Origin: Phorcus lineatus
Lineage: Eukaryota > Mollusca > Gastropoda > Trochida > Trochidae
Length of the DNA stretch: 64,000 nt
NCBI GenBank assembly: GCA_921293015.1
Contig: OV121091.1
Location: 8,647,755 to 8,711,754, forward strand
Reading direction: 5' to 3'
Under the pieces are notes generated by a model. That model ran no database searches and had not been told where the DNA came from. It saw only the letters and a list, made by a program, of their open reading frames with translations. Of this stretch, positions 45,990 to 57,310 are shown piece by piece (position 1 is the stretch's first letter; the number at the start of each line of letters is the position of its first letter). The translations under genes and the position numbers were made by a program.

Positions 45990-46585
45990 CAGTGACCATT
46001 CGTTCCGTATTCACCAGTACATTATTTGTCATAACTGAAACATTTTGATATCCCATCGTATATCTGTGAATCTGTACCACCCTTTTCTGTTCACATAGTC
46101 TGAATGACACACCTTCGGCCCTATGATTGGTATGTGTGTTGCATCGATTGCTCGAGCGCAGTTAGGGAATCCCTTTTCAAAGCAAAGCCTGACACATCAT
46201 CTTTGAGCTCAGCATCTTTTGGAAATCTTGCCACCAGTGGGAAGATGTGCGTGTTGATTGCTTCACAGAATTCGTGAATGATACCACACACAGTAGATGT
46301 ATGTATACCAAAAAGATTGCCCACAATGCGATATTCTACATTAGTAACCAAAAAATACAGTGTAACAGCAACCATATGTTCTACAGTCAAACTCTCTCTA
46401 ACACATGAGTCACTTGTGAGGTAGGGTCGCAGCCAAGTGCACACAGAGTCAAACATGTGTTTTTGAGATCCTGAAGTTTTCCTCCACTGAGTGTTATCAA
46501 AGCATTGCAAAGCAAGATGACTCGACCAGTGCCTGCTTCTTTCCTTCATCCAGAGTCTCCTGTCTCTTAAGACTGATCCAGTCAA
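45990..46585 (-). pseudogene. PIF/Harbinger transposase, N-terminal part
   Basis: From 46585 the minus strand gives MTGSVLRDRRLW ... SQKHMFDSVCTWLRPYLT, then VEHMVAVTLYFLVTNVEYR, NLFGIHTSTVCGIIHEFCEAI and FPKDAELKDDVSGFAL. After a frameshift near 46150 comes IDATHIPIIGPKVCHSDYVNRKGWY (~46145-46070). This is the helix-turn-helix and the first catalytic Asp box (usual GAIDGTHI) of HARBI1-type transposases. The second Asp and the Glu are not found; the sequence decays and reaches the mariner at ~45900. Inactive. Confidence 0.85.
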
Positions 46586-46799
46586 AGCAAATACGGTGCA
46601 TTGAGAAAAGCACTGTCGCTCTCGTTTCCTTTACAGAGGTTTGTAGCTGTCCATAGTTAAATCACAACTGCATAAATCCTCAAATATCATGTGCATATAA
46701 ACGATCTGTATTGTTAATGATTTGACCCTGGGGAGCAAAATTAACCCTGGGGGCATTTTTGACCCCAGGTCAAAAGAGTGCATATAAACAAGGCTAGAA

Positions 46800-47300
46800 A
46801 CTCTTTGAGCCTAAAAGTCTGTACAAAAAGTATAAGCTTTATAGGCCTTTTGCTTCTGAAGAAGAATAATATAGGTATTAAGGACATGACTGCTGTGACC
46901 CTTATTGGGGGTTACAGGTAACCAAATCTATGAATTTTCTAAGAAGTCAGTACACAAGGTTTCAGTTTACAAGAACTCTTGTTCCAGGGAAAGAAGATCA
47001 AAAATGCTTTTCATTTACCTGGTTCCTTTGACCCCTTATCAGGTGTCATAGGATCCTCAAATCTATTAATTAACATCTTCATCAGCTAAGGAATCTGTAC
47101 ATAAGGTTTCAGATTTCTATACCTTTTGTTTCTAGAGAAGAAGATGAAAATAGGTTTTAAGGGCTCGGTCCCTGCAGCCCTTATTATGGGTCACAGGGTC
47201 AACAATTCAATCAATAAGAATCTCCATCAGTTAAGGAGTCTGTAAATAAAGTTTCAGCTTCACAGGTCTCTTGCTTCTGGAGAGGAGTTCACCCTTATGA
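46800..47300. repeat. Decayed ~130-bp repeat units (GGGGTCA type)
   Basis: The phrases AAGGAGTCTGTACA.AAGGTTTCAG, CTTCTGGAGAAGAAGATGAAAA and GACCCTTAT..GGGTCACAGGGT recur about four times. Related single units lie around 44330-44430, 49620-49940, 50880-51480 and in fresher form at 60839-61200. Confidence 0.65.
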
Positions 47301-48089
47301 ATAAGAAACCTCATTATTCAAGTGTGACTGTACACATGGTTTCATATTTCCTGAGGTAATGGATGTGGAGAAGAAGACTAGAAAACTAACGGATTGACGC
47401 CATGCCATATGCACAACAGGCCTTTATGAATGTGGTTATAAGTAAATAATTGCAATATATTGTTATAGAAAGTATGGCTAAGTTTTCAAAAGGCACATTG
47501 GGTAAGTCTAGTCATTGTCAGAGTTTGCATAACATACATGATTTGAAAAGCTTGTGAAGACAATCATATAAATTAGTAAGGATCATCATATTTAAGGTAT
47601 TAAGCTAATGTTACATCTTAAAACAAACAGATAGACAAGTTTATTCAGTAAAAGAAATGTCACAATTCAAATATCTTTCATTTAATAGTGTCTTAAATTA
47701 ACAGTAGTAAATTAAATTACGAAAATATTTTTTATAGAAGAATACAAACACTGTTTAAGATTATCAGAAGCCTCTGATTGAATTGAAATTAAAAAAATAA
47801 GCAGTACTGTCAACATCCTGGCTTATCCATGCATATCCTAAACTGTAAGTAATTCATAATATTTTATTACACATGTTGCCAAAGTGAAGCTGCCTGAATC
47901 ATCTAGAGACTTAATGATACCATATAAATATTTTGGCAGTCTATTCTGAGGCATATTCAATAAATGACTCCAAAGTTTTATTACTTAAGTCATATACACA
48001 ATTTGGAGAGGTAATCTTCCAAACTCACCATGAACCATTTGATTACAAGTGGATTGACCCACTTTCAAAAATCATTTACAAAATCTAAC

Positions 48090-48490
48090 CTGATATTACA
48101 ATAATTAGCACCCCAAACCTCTGACCCATAACACAAAAAAGGTGTGACCATGCTATCAAAAATTTTGAACAAATCTTTACAATTTACCCTTCCAATCGTT
48201 CTCTGAATTTTTTTTGCCTTCCTTGCTTGAGAGGCTAGACAGCTTTGAGCTTTACTCCATACAAGTTTAGGTGTAAATACAAGTCCCGGATATTTATGAG
48301 ATGATACAATTTCAATAACATTACCATTAAACTACCTCATTTCATAATCCCTTAAGGACCCAGAGAACATCATGTCTAGTATCAAAAAAAGGAGTTTACA
48401 TTAATATTTCTGAGCTATAGCCTAGAGAAAGAAAATATTGTCATTTGTAGAGTACCCTGTTTGAAAACCTGCATGTGACTGTGACTCATT
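48090..48490 (-). pseudogene. LINE fragment, antisense
   Basis: Minus strand: SQSHAGFQTGYSTNDNIF (~48480-48420, an RT block before motif A). After a gap come IEIVSSHKYPGLVFTPKLVW, LASQARKAKKIQ and MVTPFLCYGSEVWGANY (~48320-48100). The second half matches the LINE fragment at 23079-24248 (YKYLGLIFSSRLNW, ILLYGSEIWG). RT motifs A to C are deleted. Confidence 0.7.
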
Positions 48491-51400
48491 AATAATTTCT
48501 TGTTCATCTTAAAACAGTTAATGGTTAACATATATTTATCAATTAATAATATATAATGCTTTGGTGTGTCTCCTAGTAGGGCTACACTAATTCTGTGTCA
48601 CCCTCGTGAAAGAATCCATGCTTTTGGTTGAATTTTCTCTGTACAATAATAATATAAAGTCATAATCCAAATGAGGATGGAATTGGAAGATCATAATAAG
48701 ATCTCTTCTTTTACCAGTACATACTCTTTAAGGGCTGAAGATGTGCTGAAAATAGAAATGGAAAAAATTAGTTTTATACATATTTTTTTGTACTTTACAT
48801 TCATGCAGACAATGTCAAATGGCTGACTTTTTTTACAATTTACCCAGTTACCCATTTCAATTGAATAAAAGAGGTAGGCATATATGAGGGGAATTCAAGT
48901 TCATAATGAGTAATGAAACACCCCTGAAGACATCATTGTTGATGTCATTATTGAGATAGGCCATTTGACAACTGTTTACAGACATAAACAACCCTTGGCG
49001 AAGACTATAAACTCAAGGCAGCTATTAAGGCATGGCTGAGAGGCCAGTCACAAGACTTCACCCAGGGGCATAGACAGTCTTAAAGATGAATGGGTAAAGT
49101 GCATCAAGGTCCAGGGAGATTATTTTGAAAAATAAAATCTATACAACAACTATCGGCATCTGTTATATGTCTACTTTTATGAACTTATTGACTTCCCCTC
49201 GTATATTGTCTTTGACCTTCTTTATGTACATTAAATCAAGATAAATATCCATTTAAAAATATCTCTTGCAGCTAACACAACTGAAAATGATCAAATCTCT
49301 TGAACACAACCATTCATGCTGAAGCAGTTATTCTAATAACATATATATCAATATACCTTAAGGAGGAGGTGGTGAGGTCTTCCAATTTCTTCTCTACCTT
49401 AAACCTGAATCACCTCACTTTTCAAGAACATGTTTTCCTGAATTCAAAGAAAGTTCACATAAATGTTGATTTGCACATGAATTTTATATTGTCATCAAAG
49501 CTTTTGTTAAAAATGAGTATAACCTATTTAAATAATGTACAACCTATTACCAAATTTTAAGATTTATAATTATCATTGGCTAAGTATGTAAACTTTTAAT
49601 TATTCTGAACTTCAGAATAAGATGAGAATAGTTGAGTGGCCTTAATGAGGCGCGCCAAGACAAACAAAACTATAAATCATCTTCTCTTGTGAGTAAGAAG
49701 TTTTTACAAAAATTAAGCTTTCAAGGCCTATCCCTGAAGGAGAAGATGAAATAAGTTTTTACAGTGTGGCCCTCTAGATAAGAGGCAACAGGGTTACCAA
49801 ATCTTTAGTCAAAATCCCCTAAGCCAAAGTTTCCATGTATACCATTTCAAGTGCATAGTCCTTCTTCTCCTGAGAAGAGGATGTACACTTTTTGGTTGTG
49901 AATCTGTGATCCTTATCCCTTGGAGGGATCACCAAATCTAAAAATTACAACACTAACATACTTATACTAATGTGATGTTAACCATATTAATGACAAAGGA
50001 TCTCATTCATAGGAAAAACATGATCTTACATTTTTTGGACACTCCATCCATAAGATATTAATATCCAAATATAGTTCTCTAGAGCTAAAAGTTCTGGAGA
50101 AGTTGTTGAAAATGTGAAAAGGTAACAGACAGGCACCCAGATGGATTGACAGACATCAAAATCCTAGCTTGCCCATTATACCCAAAAACTCAGACATATT
50201 TCAGACACTAGAGAAGTGAATTAATTAACACAACAACCATAGCTGAAATAGACCTATCCTAATTAGGCCCATCTTACAATGACCAAATTGGGATTAAGTT
50301 ATAAGCATGGGGGAAAAGTTTACGTCATTCTCATCAATAGATATTTCTCACTGAACAGTGGTGATAATTCAACGAACAACTTATCAATCATTATCAAATT
50401 TACACTGAGTTTAGGAAATCTGTTCTATTTTCAAATTTGAATACATAACATCTTTTTGCTCATATTTGAACGTCGATCCAGTCGGATGTTTGATCCATCA
50501 TGGATAGTGAAGTGACAAAGTAGTGACAATAGCATTCATGATGACATTTGTGACATTTCTTTGTCAATTATTTATTGAACTCTCTGTTGTTGACTGACGG
50601 CGAGATGACTGATGTGAAAAATTATCTTTATTGATTGAATTTAATGAAAAACATGTTAATACCAAAAAGTAGATGCAAAAATCTATAAATTTGTTGTTAT
50701 GAATTGACTGTCTGAATTATCTGGGATTTTTCTTGTCTCCTGTGGACTATTCCATATTCAAAAATAGGTATCAGCTTTAGGATTAGCTGAGAACAATAAA
50801 TGTTGTTATATGGCGTCTAAAATCTTTCTGTCTAAGTTTTGGGTGGCTACAAGCTTGCCAAAAGCTCATCAGGCCTTTGCTGGTGATGAGCATCATCTTT
50901 AGATTCCAATCACTTTCTGAAAATCAAAACAGAGTCAATAAAATACACAAGGTTGGACACCTTGCAATGCCCTAATCTTGACAAGTCTGTCAGGAACAAA
51001 TTTACAAATTTGAGTATTTCTGTAAAAAAGGATTACTCTGAAAATTTGGGATTCTTATGCCATTTTTTTTCTGTGGAGAAGTCATTTTAATGAAAATTGC
51101 AACTTTCTCATTCAAAAGTAGGGGGAGGTGGCCATTGAGCCCAAATTTACAAATTCAGTTACCCAAGGTGCCTTTCCAAAAATGTTCAGATAACCTAATT
51201 TGTTACAGACTAATCACAACTTCCTATCTTTACAATTTCTAAAGGGAGGTCAAAAGAAGATGTGACCCCCCTTGGCTTGAGTTTTCAATGTTTGATGGTT
51301 TTGCAGGAATAGTCATTTACAAGTTTTTAGGGTTATTGCTTGCCAAAATCTGCAGGGAAAGGGAGGACCAAATTCATAAACTCATCATCCAGGATCAAAA

Positions 51401-52949
51401 TAGTTTTAAAAAAAAGATGAAAGCAAAGCAGTTCATGGGAACAAAATGTGAAAAGCTGACGGACAGACATCAGGCAAAGTTATAAGCATATCTTGCAGTG
51501 GTTACTAGACATTTACATTTGTGATGGCACTTACTTCTTTCTTTTCTACGTTTTCTTCCATCATGTGTTGATTTCCCAATTCAGCATTCCCTTTCACCTG
51601 AAACTTATAATGAAATAAAAACTTTTGAAATAACTGTCTCATTTCAAAGGGAAAATGTTTTGACAAATGTTAAGAAAGGAGTCTGGTAACGAATATGAGA
51701 TTTATGTACTGAAAAATGTGTTTACAAAATTAGATAATATTTACCACAATTGTGATAATATTTTTTGGATGTTATAAAGTATTTTAAATTTTATAGAAAT
51801 GAATTAACTTAAAGACCTGTAAAAACATATTTATAAGGCTAACTATATTTAGCTTAGAAAGTTATTAGATAAACTAAACAAGTTTTGAATATGTGTTGTT
51901 AATCTCTCATATCATCAAATATAATAAACTTTTTCTTAACATGTAGATATGAATTATGCCTTGTATTTCTACCATTGGTACTCATACATCGAGAATTAAG
52001 GTTTGAAAATGTCAAAATGCTTAAATCGTTTAATGGAAGCTTGGGGATCAAGCATATTTTATATATGCAGGAGTAGTCAGTTTTTTTTAACCGGAGAGGA
52101 GCTTAACCATCAAACCCAAATTAAAAAGACACATCCCCCCCCTAACAAGTCAGTCAATTTGCCATGAACATGTTGAATCTTCTGACAAGTTTTCTACCAT
52201 GCATATCGAGAGGTCTCTATACACACCACAGAGGCAATAATTCTTATTTTAGATTTGGTAAGTTTTTGAAATTAACTTTCTTAACAGTTCTAATACTTGG
52301 TTGCTCTCAATTCATGTTTCAAAACTCCTTGTTTGTTTCTGCTCTGAGACTTCAAAATAACACAGATTTCAAATATTCTCCTTTAATAAAATGGATATCA
52401 TACAAAATACCAACCTGGCATAGCCACGAGAGAAAGAGTGTTTGAGCAGTTGAAACTTCTCATATAGTTTGGAGAAACCAACTCTTTCAGCAACAACAAT
52501 TTCGGACAGCATTCGAGAGTTCGTAAGATCTGAAAGCTGAGGACATCGTTACCTGTAAAATGAAGAAAAGAAGATAGAGGAAATACCTAGTTTAAAAAAT
52601 GTTACATAACATTAAACATTGGGTAATGAAATATTTGCTTTATGAAACATGCATGTCGACCTACCTTAAATGACCTAAAAGACAATATTCCGCAACTGAA
52701 AGCATATAAAATGACTTAAAACTTAAAATACCTTTGAATGAAATAAAATAAGAAATCAAGTTGAATTAAATAAAATGAACTGAAATATATAAAAAAGTTA
52801 ATGTCATTGAACTAAAAATGTGAAAAGTTCAACACTGGATGCTTCCCTTGGGGCTTGGGCCTATAAGTAAAATGTTGTCGAATACACAACTGGAAAAACA
52901 TGCCAAAATATAATGTTACTATTAGAGAAGTGGATTTGGTAAGCCAAAA
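48491..52949. other. 4.5 kb without a recognised gene
   Basis: AT-rich, with decayed GGGGTCA-type repeat units around 49620-49940 and 50880-51480. Open frames of 60-93 codons (for example 52164-52445) show no motif. Confidence 0.4.
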
Positions 52950-55280
52950 AGTGTTTTTGGAAAAAAATTTGAAATGGTGATAAAATGCTAACTTAAGCCC
53001 TGTGTTGACTTAAGGTTTTGTACACCTGACCTTAAATCTACACTGGGGCTTAAGTCAACACAGAATGTATAAGTCTTGGATACATCCCTTAGCGGGTTGG
53101 AATTGGAATTAAAAGGGTGTTGAGTCTTCAAAATGAGTCGAGACACCATGAAATACAATGTATTGTGTTTGGAAAACGTTTTGGAATGAAAAAAAAGGGG
53201 GTTTGTAAAAAATTTGAAAATGGTGATAAAATGCTAACTTAAGCCCTGTGTAGACTTAAGGTTTTGTACACCTGACCTTAAATCTACACTGGGGCTTAAG
53301 TCAACACAGAATGTATAAGTCTTGGATACATCCCTTAGACGGTTGGAATTGGAATTAAAAGGGTGTGGAGTCTTCAAAATGAGTCGAGACACCATGAAAT
53401 ACAATGTATTGTGTTGGGAAAACGTTTTGGAATGAAAAAAAAGGGGGTTTGTAAAAAATTTGAAAATGGTGATAAAATGCTAACTTAAGCCCTGTGTAGA
53501 CTTAAGGTTTTGTACACCTGACCTTAAATCTACACTGGGGCTTAAGTCAACACAGAATGTATAAGTCTTGGATACATCCCTTAGAGGGTTGGAATTGGAA
53601 TTAAAGGAGTGTGGAGTCTTCAAAATGAGTCGAGACACCATGAAATACAATGTATTGTGTTGGGGAAAAGTTTTGGAATGAAAAAAAAGGGGGTTTGTAA
53701 AAAAATTGAAAATGGTGATAAAATGCTAACTTAAGCCCTGTGTACACTTAAGGTTTTGTACACCTGACCTTAAACCTACACTGGGGCTTAAGTCAACACA
53801 GAATGTAAAAGTCTTTGATACACCCCTAAGAGGGAAGGAATTGGAATGATAAGGGTGTGGAGTCTTCAAAATGAGTCAAGACACTATGGAATACAATGCA
53901 TTCAGTTGGAAAAAGTTTTGGAATGAAAAAAAGGTTTGTTGGACACTTTTTATAAAATGGTGATAAAATGCTAACTTGAGCCCTGTGTTGACTTAAGGTT
54001 TTGTACACCTGACCTTAAATCTACACTGGGGCTTAAGTCAACACAGAATGTATAAGTCTTGGATACATCCCTTAGAGGGTTGGAATTGGAATTAAAAGGG
54101 TGTGGAGTCTTCAAAATGAGTCGAGACACCATGAAATACAATGTATACAGTTGGGAAAAAGTTTTGGAATGAAAAAAAGGGGGTTTGTAAAAAATTTGAA
54201 AATGGTGATAAAATGCTAACTTAAGCCCTGTGTAGACTAAAGGTTTTGTACACCTGACCTTAAATCTACACTGGGGCTTAAGTCAACACAGAATGTAAAA
54301 GTCTTTGATACACCCCTAAGAGGGAAGGAATTGGAATTAAAAGGGTATGGAGTCTTCAAAATGAGTCGAGACACCATGAAATACAATGTATTGTGTTGGG
54401 AAAACGTTTTGGAATGAAAAAAAAGATTTTTTGGAAAAAAATTGAAAATGGTGATAAAATGCTAACTTAAGCCCTGTGTACACTTAAGGTTTTGTACACC
54501 TGACCTTAAACCTACACTGGGGCTTAAGTCAACACAGAATGTAAAAGTCTTTGATACACCCCTAAGAGGGAAGGAACTGGAATGAAAAGGGTGTGGAGTC
54601 TTCAAAATGAGTCAAGACACTATGGAATACAATGCATTCAGTTGGAAAAAGTTTTAGAATAAAAAAAAGGTTTGTTGGACACTTTTTATAAAATGATGAT
54701 AAAATGCTAACTTAAGCCCTGTGTAGACTTAAGGTTTTGTACACCTGACCTTAAATCTACACTGGGGCTTAAGTCAACACAGAATGTATAAGTCTTGGCT
54801 ACATCCCTTAGAGGGTTGGAATTGGAATTGAAAGGGTGTGGAGTCTTCAAAATGAGTCGAGACACCATGAAGTACAGTGTATTGTGTTTGGAAAACGTTT
54901 TGGAATGAAAAAAAAAATATTTTGGAAAAATTTTGAAAATGGTGATAAAATGCTAACTTAAGCCCTGTGTAGACTTAAGGTTTTGTACACCTGACCTTAA
55001 ATCTACACTGGGGCTTAAGTCAACACAGAATGCATAAGTCTTGGATACATCCCTTAGAGGGTTGGAATTGGAATTAAAAGGGTGTGGAGTCTTCAAAATG
55101 AGTCGAGACACCATGAAATACAATACATGTGTTGGGGAAAAGTTTTGGAATGAAAAAAAAGGGGGTTTGTAAAAAAATTGAAAATGGTGATAAAATGCTA
55201 ACTTAAGCCCTATGTAGACTTAAGGTTTTGTATATCTGGTCTTAAACTTACGCTGGGGCTTAAGTGAACGCGGAATTTAT
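52950..55280 (-). repeat. Satellite array 2, ~10 monomers, inverted relative to array 1
   Basis: TAACTTAAGCCCTGTGTAGA recurs about ten times at 242-249-base intervals (about 52988, 53234 ... 55199). The monomer is the reverse complement of array 1, including the internal hairpin and the GAGTCTTCAAAATGAGTC landmark. Most monomers here share the variant GAGTCGAGACACCATGAAAT, while two (near 53870 and 54610) carry the array-1-like GAGTCAAGACACTATGGAAT. Confidence 0.95.
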
Positions 55281-55329
55281 ATTACAAAAGACCAAGATTA
55301 TCCACTTCAGAACAGCTTCAACAGCTAAA

Positions 55330-55560
55330 TCTTCTTGAACATTTAAGATTGGTAGTGAGTCTCTGGAGAACGCGCATACTTACAAATATTTCAGGTTATG
55401 GTTTGAAGAACACCTTGACCTTAACTTCACAGCTAGAGAAGTTGAAAAGTCTGCAAACAGAGCTCAAAATGATTCAAAAAATGCCAAATAGAAGAGAAAA
55501 TAAATTCAAATTTGTGAGTAACTCATGCATATCCCATTTGACATACAACAGTCTTAAAAT
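55330..55560 (+). pseudogene. LINE fragment (post-RT region)
   Basis: A plus-strand frame from ~55345 reads SESLENAHTYKYFRLWFEEH, LDLNFTAREVEKSANRAQND, which resembles the 'YKYLG...EHL....A..LA..A.RALG' region following RT motif C. It is of the same general type as 11000-11210. Short and decayed; starts immediately beyond satellite array 2. Confidence 0.5.
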
Positions 55561-56925
55561 TAAAAAAAGTAGATAATTCATAAAACACTATTTCAATTGA
55601 GTTTTATTAAATCCTGTGGCCAATTAAGGTGGAAATAAATATTTAACAGAGTGCTTCAACAGAATGAATGGGAAAATTTGCATTTGATGGAAAGTAGATG
55701 TTCTAAAGGTGTTTATTTGAAATGGTTTTAGTATCAAATAATTCATAACATCTTGAAAACATATAATTATTTACATAAAATAGGATATATTGATTCTCCT
55801 GGTGTTCTTTTTGTAACAAAAGTTGTGAGAGTTTTGTCTCTTTACTTTGTGATTGTGTCCATTCTCAAAAGCTTGACAGCTTGAAAAGTTGGCAGAAGGA
55901 AATATTGACTTAACAACTGAAAATATAATCTTGGATTTGAAAGAAGGAATAACAATCCACCTGAAACAATCTACTTAATAGTGAAGCAACATATCTTTAC
56001 CATGAGCATAGAAGGGGTAATAAAACTAACTTTGTATGTACAAAAAATGAAATATTAAAATACCACCAAGATTGTATGTTTAATGGCGTCACAGCCAATA
56101 CCAAGCCTGTTCTTTACCTATTGGTCATATCTCCACACTTTGTTCATAGAGTTTTTGTCTCATGGGTGAGTGAGTTATTGTTTAATGCCGCTTGGGCAAT
56201 ATTTCAGCCATTAGCAGCAAGTTTTGTCTCATCAATAATCTATTTGTAAACATTGTAGTAAGGCAATAAAGACAAAACCTTGCATGGAATTGGATACAAT
56301 TACACCTGTAGCATTGTAACATGTGGAAATATGTTTTACAAGATCAATATACAATATGCAATATATCTTTCATATACTAGTACATGTAAATATAACAACC
56401 GATGGGCAATAATAACATAAAAATGTTAGTCTTATTGCAGATATTAACTTGGACATGTTAATGTGTAAACCGATGGGCTATAGGCCTAAAACATAAAACA
56501 AAAGTTAGTCACCTCAATTCTTATGGCAGATATTTACATAAACCGGTAACTCTACAAACATCCTACTAGGAAATTCTAAAAGGACACTACATATACCCAG
56601 TATACTACAATCGCAAAACATTTTGCATACACACTCATAAAAAAATTAGATATCGAAAGTTGCTATGATTTACATTACATCAGAAAGACACAACAAAATG
56701 GCGTTCCCGGTCTCACTTTCTGTTTTTGTTAGTAAAATGATTCCTTACCTGCTTAAAATATCTATTCAGAAAAAGCGAAAGTTTTACTTTTACAAACTGT
56801 CACTTTTATCTTTTCACCTACCTTAAAATTTAGGCTAATCTTTTGAATTACACACGAACGTGCTATGACGAAAACAGTAGCCGCCGACTTTCGATTGCTC
56901 CTAAATGCCCTCAGTCGTACCGACT
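55561..56925. other. Spacer between satellite array 2 and right TIR
   Basis: No gene. A local direct repeat (ACCGATGGGC...ACATAAAA...GTTAGTC...GCAGATATT) occurs at ~56399-56450 and ~56468-56535. Includes the micro-insertion listed next. Confidence 0.4.
56164..56221 (-). mobile_element. 58-bp micro-insertion of the LINE tail with target duplication, minus strand
   Basis: Read on the minus strand it is GCTGCTAATGGCTGAAATAT...GGCATTAAAC and (ACTC)n. TTTTGTCTCAT flanks it at 56153-56163 and 56222-56232 (11 bp, exact). The 5' end is at the same point of the tail module as in the copy at 43160. Confidence 0.85.
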
Positions 56926-57027
56926 GTAGTACAGGGTTGAAAGTTCGCAGGTCAGGAAGACGTCACTCTTATGTCATCAGGTCATGAAGGTAGGGATAAG
57001 CCTCCAGGTTGACAATGGTCCGTCACA
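56926..57027 (-). repeat. Right 102-bp terminal inverted repeat
   Basis: Reverse complement of 38704-38805 at about 90% identity by eye. Confidence 0.9.
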
Positions 57028-57034
57028 CCTCACA

Positions 57035-57310
57035 TACGTCGGCCAATACTGTTTTTTACTAAGGGCTTATTTGGTTTGGGATAGGGATAACTAATGCTTC
57101 CTTCCAGTTTGAGGGAAGTTTGCCTGATTGCCAAATGGTGTTATAAAGTTTTAGAAGTGTGAGTATGGCAGAAAGGCGTAGCTTCTTAATTATTTGGTAA
57201 TTTTCTATTATTTAGTACATGTTTAAGCTCTTCCATGGTGAATGGTTGGTTGATGGGTTGGTTGTTTGTGGGTTGTTTAGGGATGATGGGTGTAGTGTGT
57301 TTGTGTTGTT
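57035..57310 (-). pseudogene. RNase H-type LINE, start of RT domain, antisense
   Basis: Minus strand from ~57310: an Asn/Thr/Pro-rich stretch, then FTMEELKHVLNNRKLPNN (~57240). In the next frame come LYNTIWQSGKLPSNWKEAL and VIPIP (~57160-57090), the fingers region ahead of RT motif A. The A/C-rich, G-poor sense strand is like the LINE at 36830-38429. Together the two pieces could be one element split by the 18-kb structure, minus about 130 codons of RT core. Confidence 0.65.

Larger units (their letters stand above)
44449..46789. mobile_element. PIF/Harbinger DNA transposon, interrupted by a mariner
   Basis: The ends are inverted: GTTTACATGCAAGCGTTTGACC at the left and, in complement, GTTTATATGCACTCTTTTGACC at the right, with similarity continuing ~50 bases through TTGACCC/GGGGTCAA-type motifs. 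Inside are the two genes expected of an autonomous Harbinger: a Myb/SANT-like DNA-binding ORF (plus strand) and a DDE transposase (minus strand). Between them sits a mariner, which probably removed the transposase C-terminus. A 3-bp target duplication could not be decided by eye. Confidence 0.75.
38704..57027. mobile_element. 18.3-kb structure with 102-bp TIRs and inverted satellite arrays
   Basis: Bases 38704-38805 are inverted at 56926-57027 with about ten mismatches (tips TGTGATGGACC and complement). Next inside lie two arrays of the same ~245-bp satellite in opposite orientation (39902-42747 and 52950-55280), so the whole has a mirror layout. Between the arrays are ~10 kb holding a Harbinger element with a nested mariner, a MITE, a micro-insertion and LINE scraps; a second micro-insertion lies outside the right array. 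I see no transposase, integrase or DNA polymerase of its own. It may be a giant non-autonomous DNA transposon, an inactive large element whose genes were overwritten, or two copies of one smaller TIR-plus-satellite element in opposite orientation. Target duplication is unclear, although CTCAC occurs near both ends. Confidence 0.6.

Noticed and set aside
52164-52445. 93-codon open frame
   Set aside because: No motif, AT-rich surroundings; probably chance.
38704-57027. Polinton/Maverick or large viral insertion
   Set aside because: No DNA polymerase B, packaging ATPase, capsid or integrase coding could be found between the TIRs, and the tips do not look like Polinton ends.
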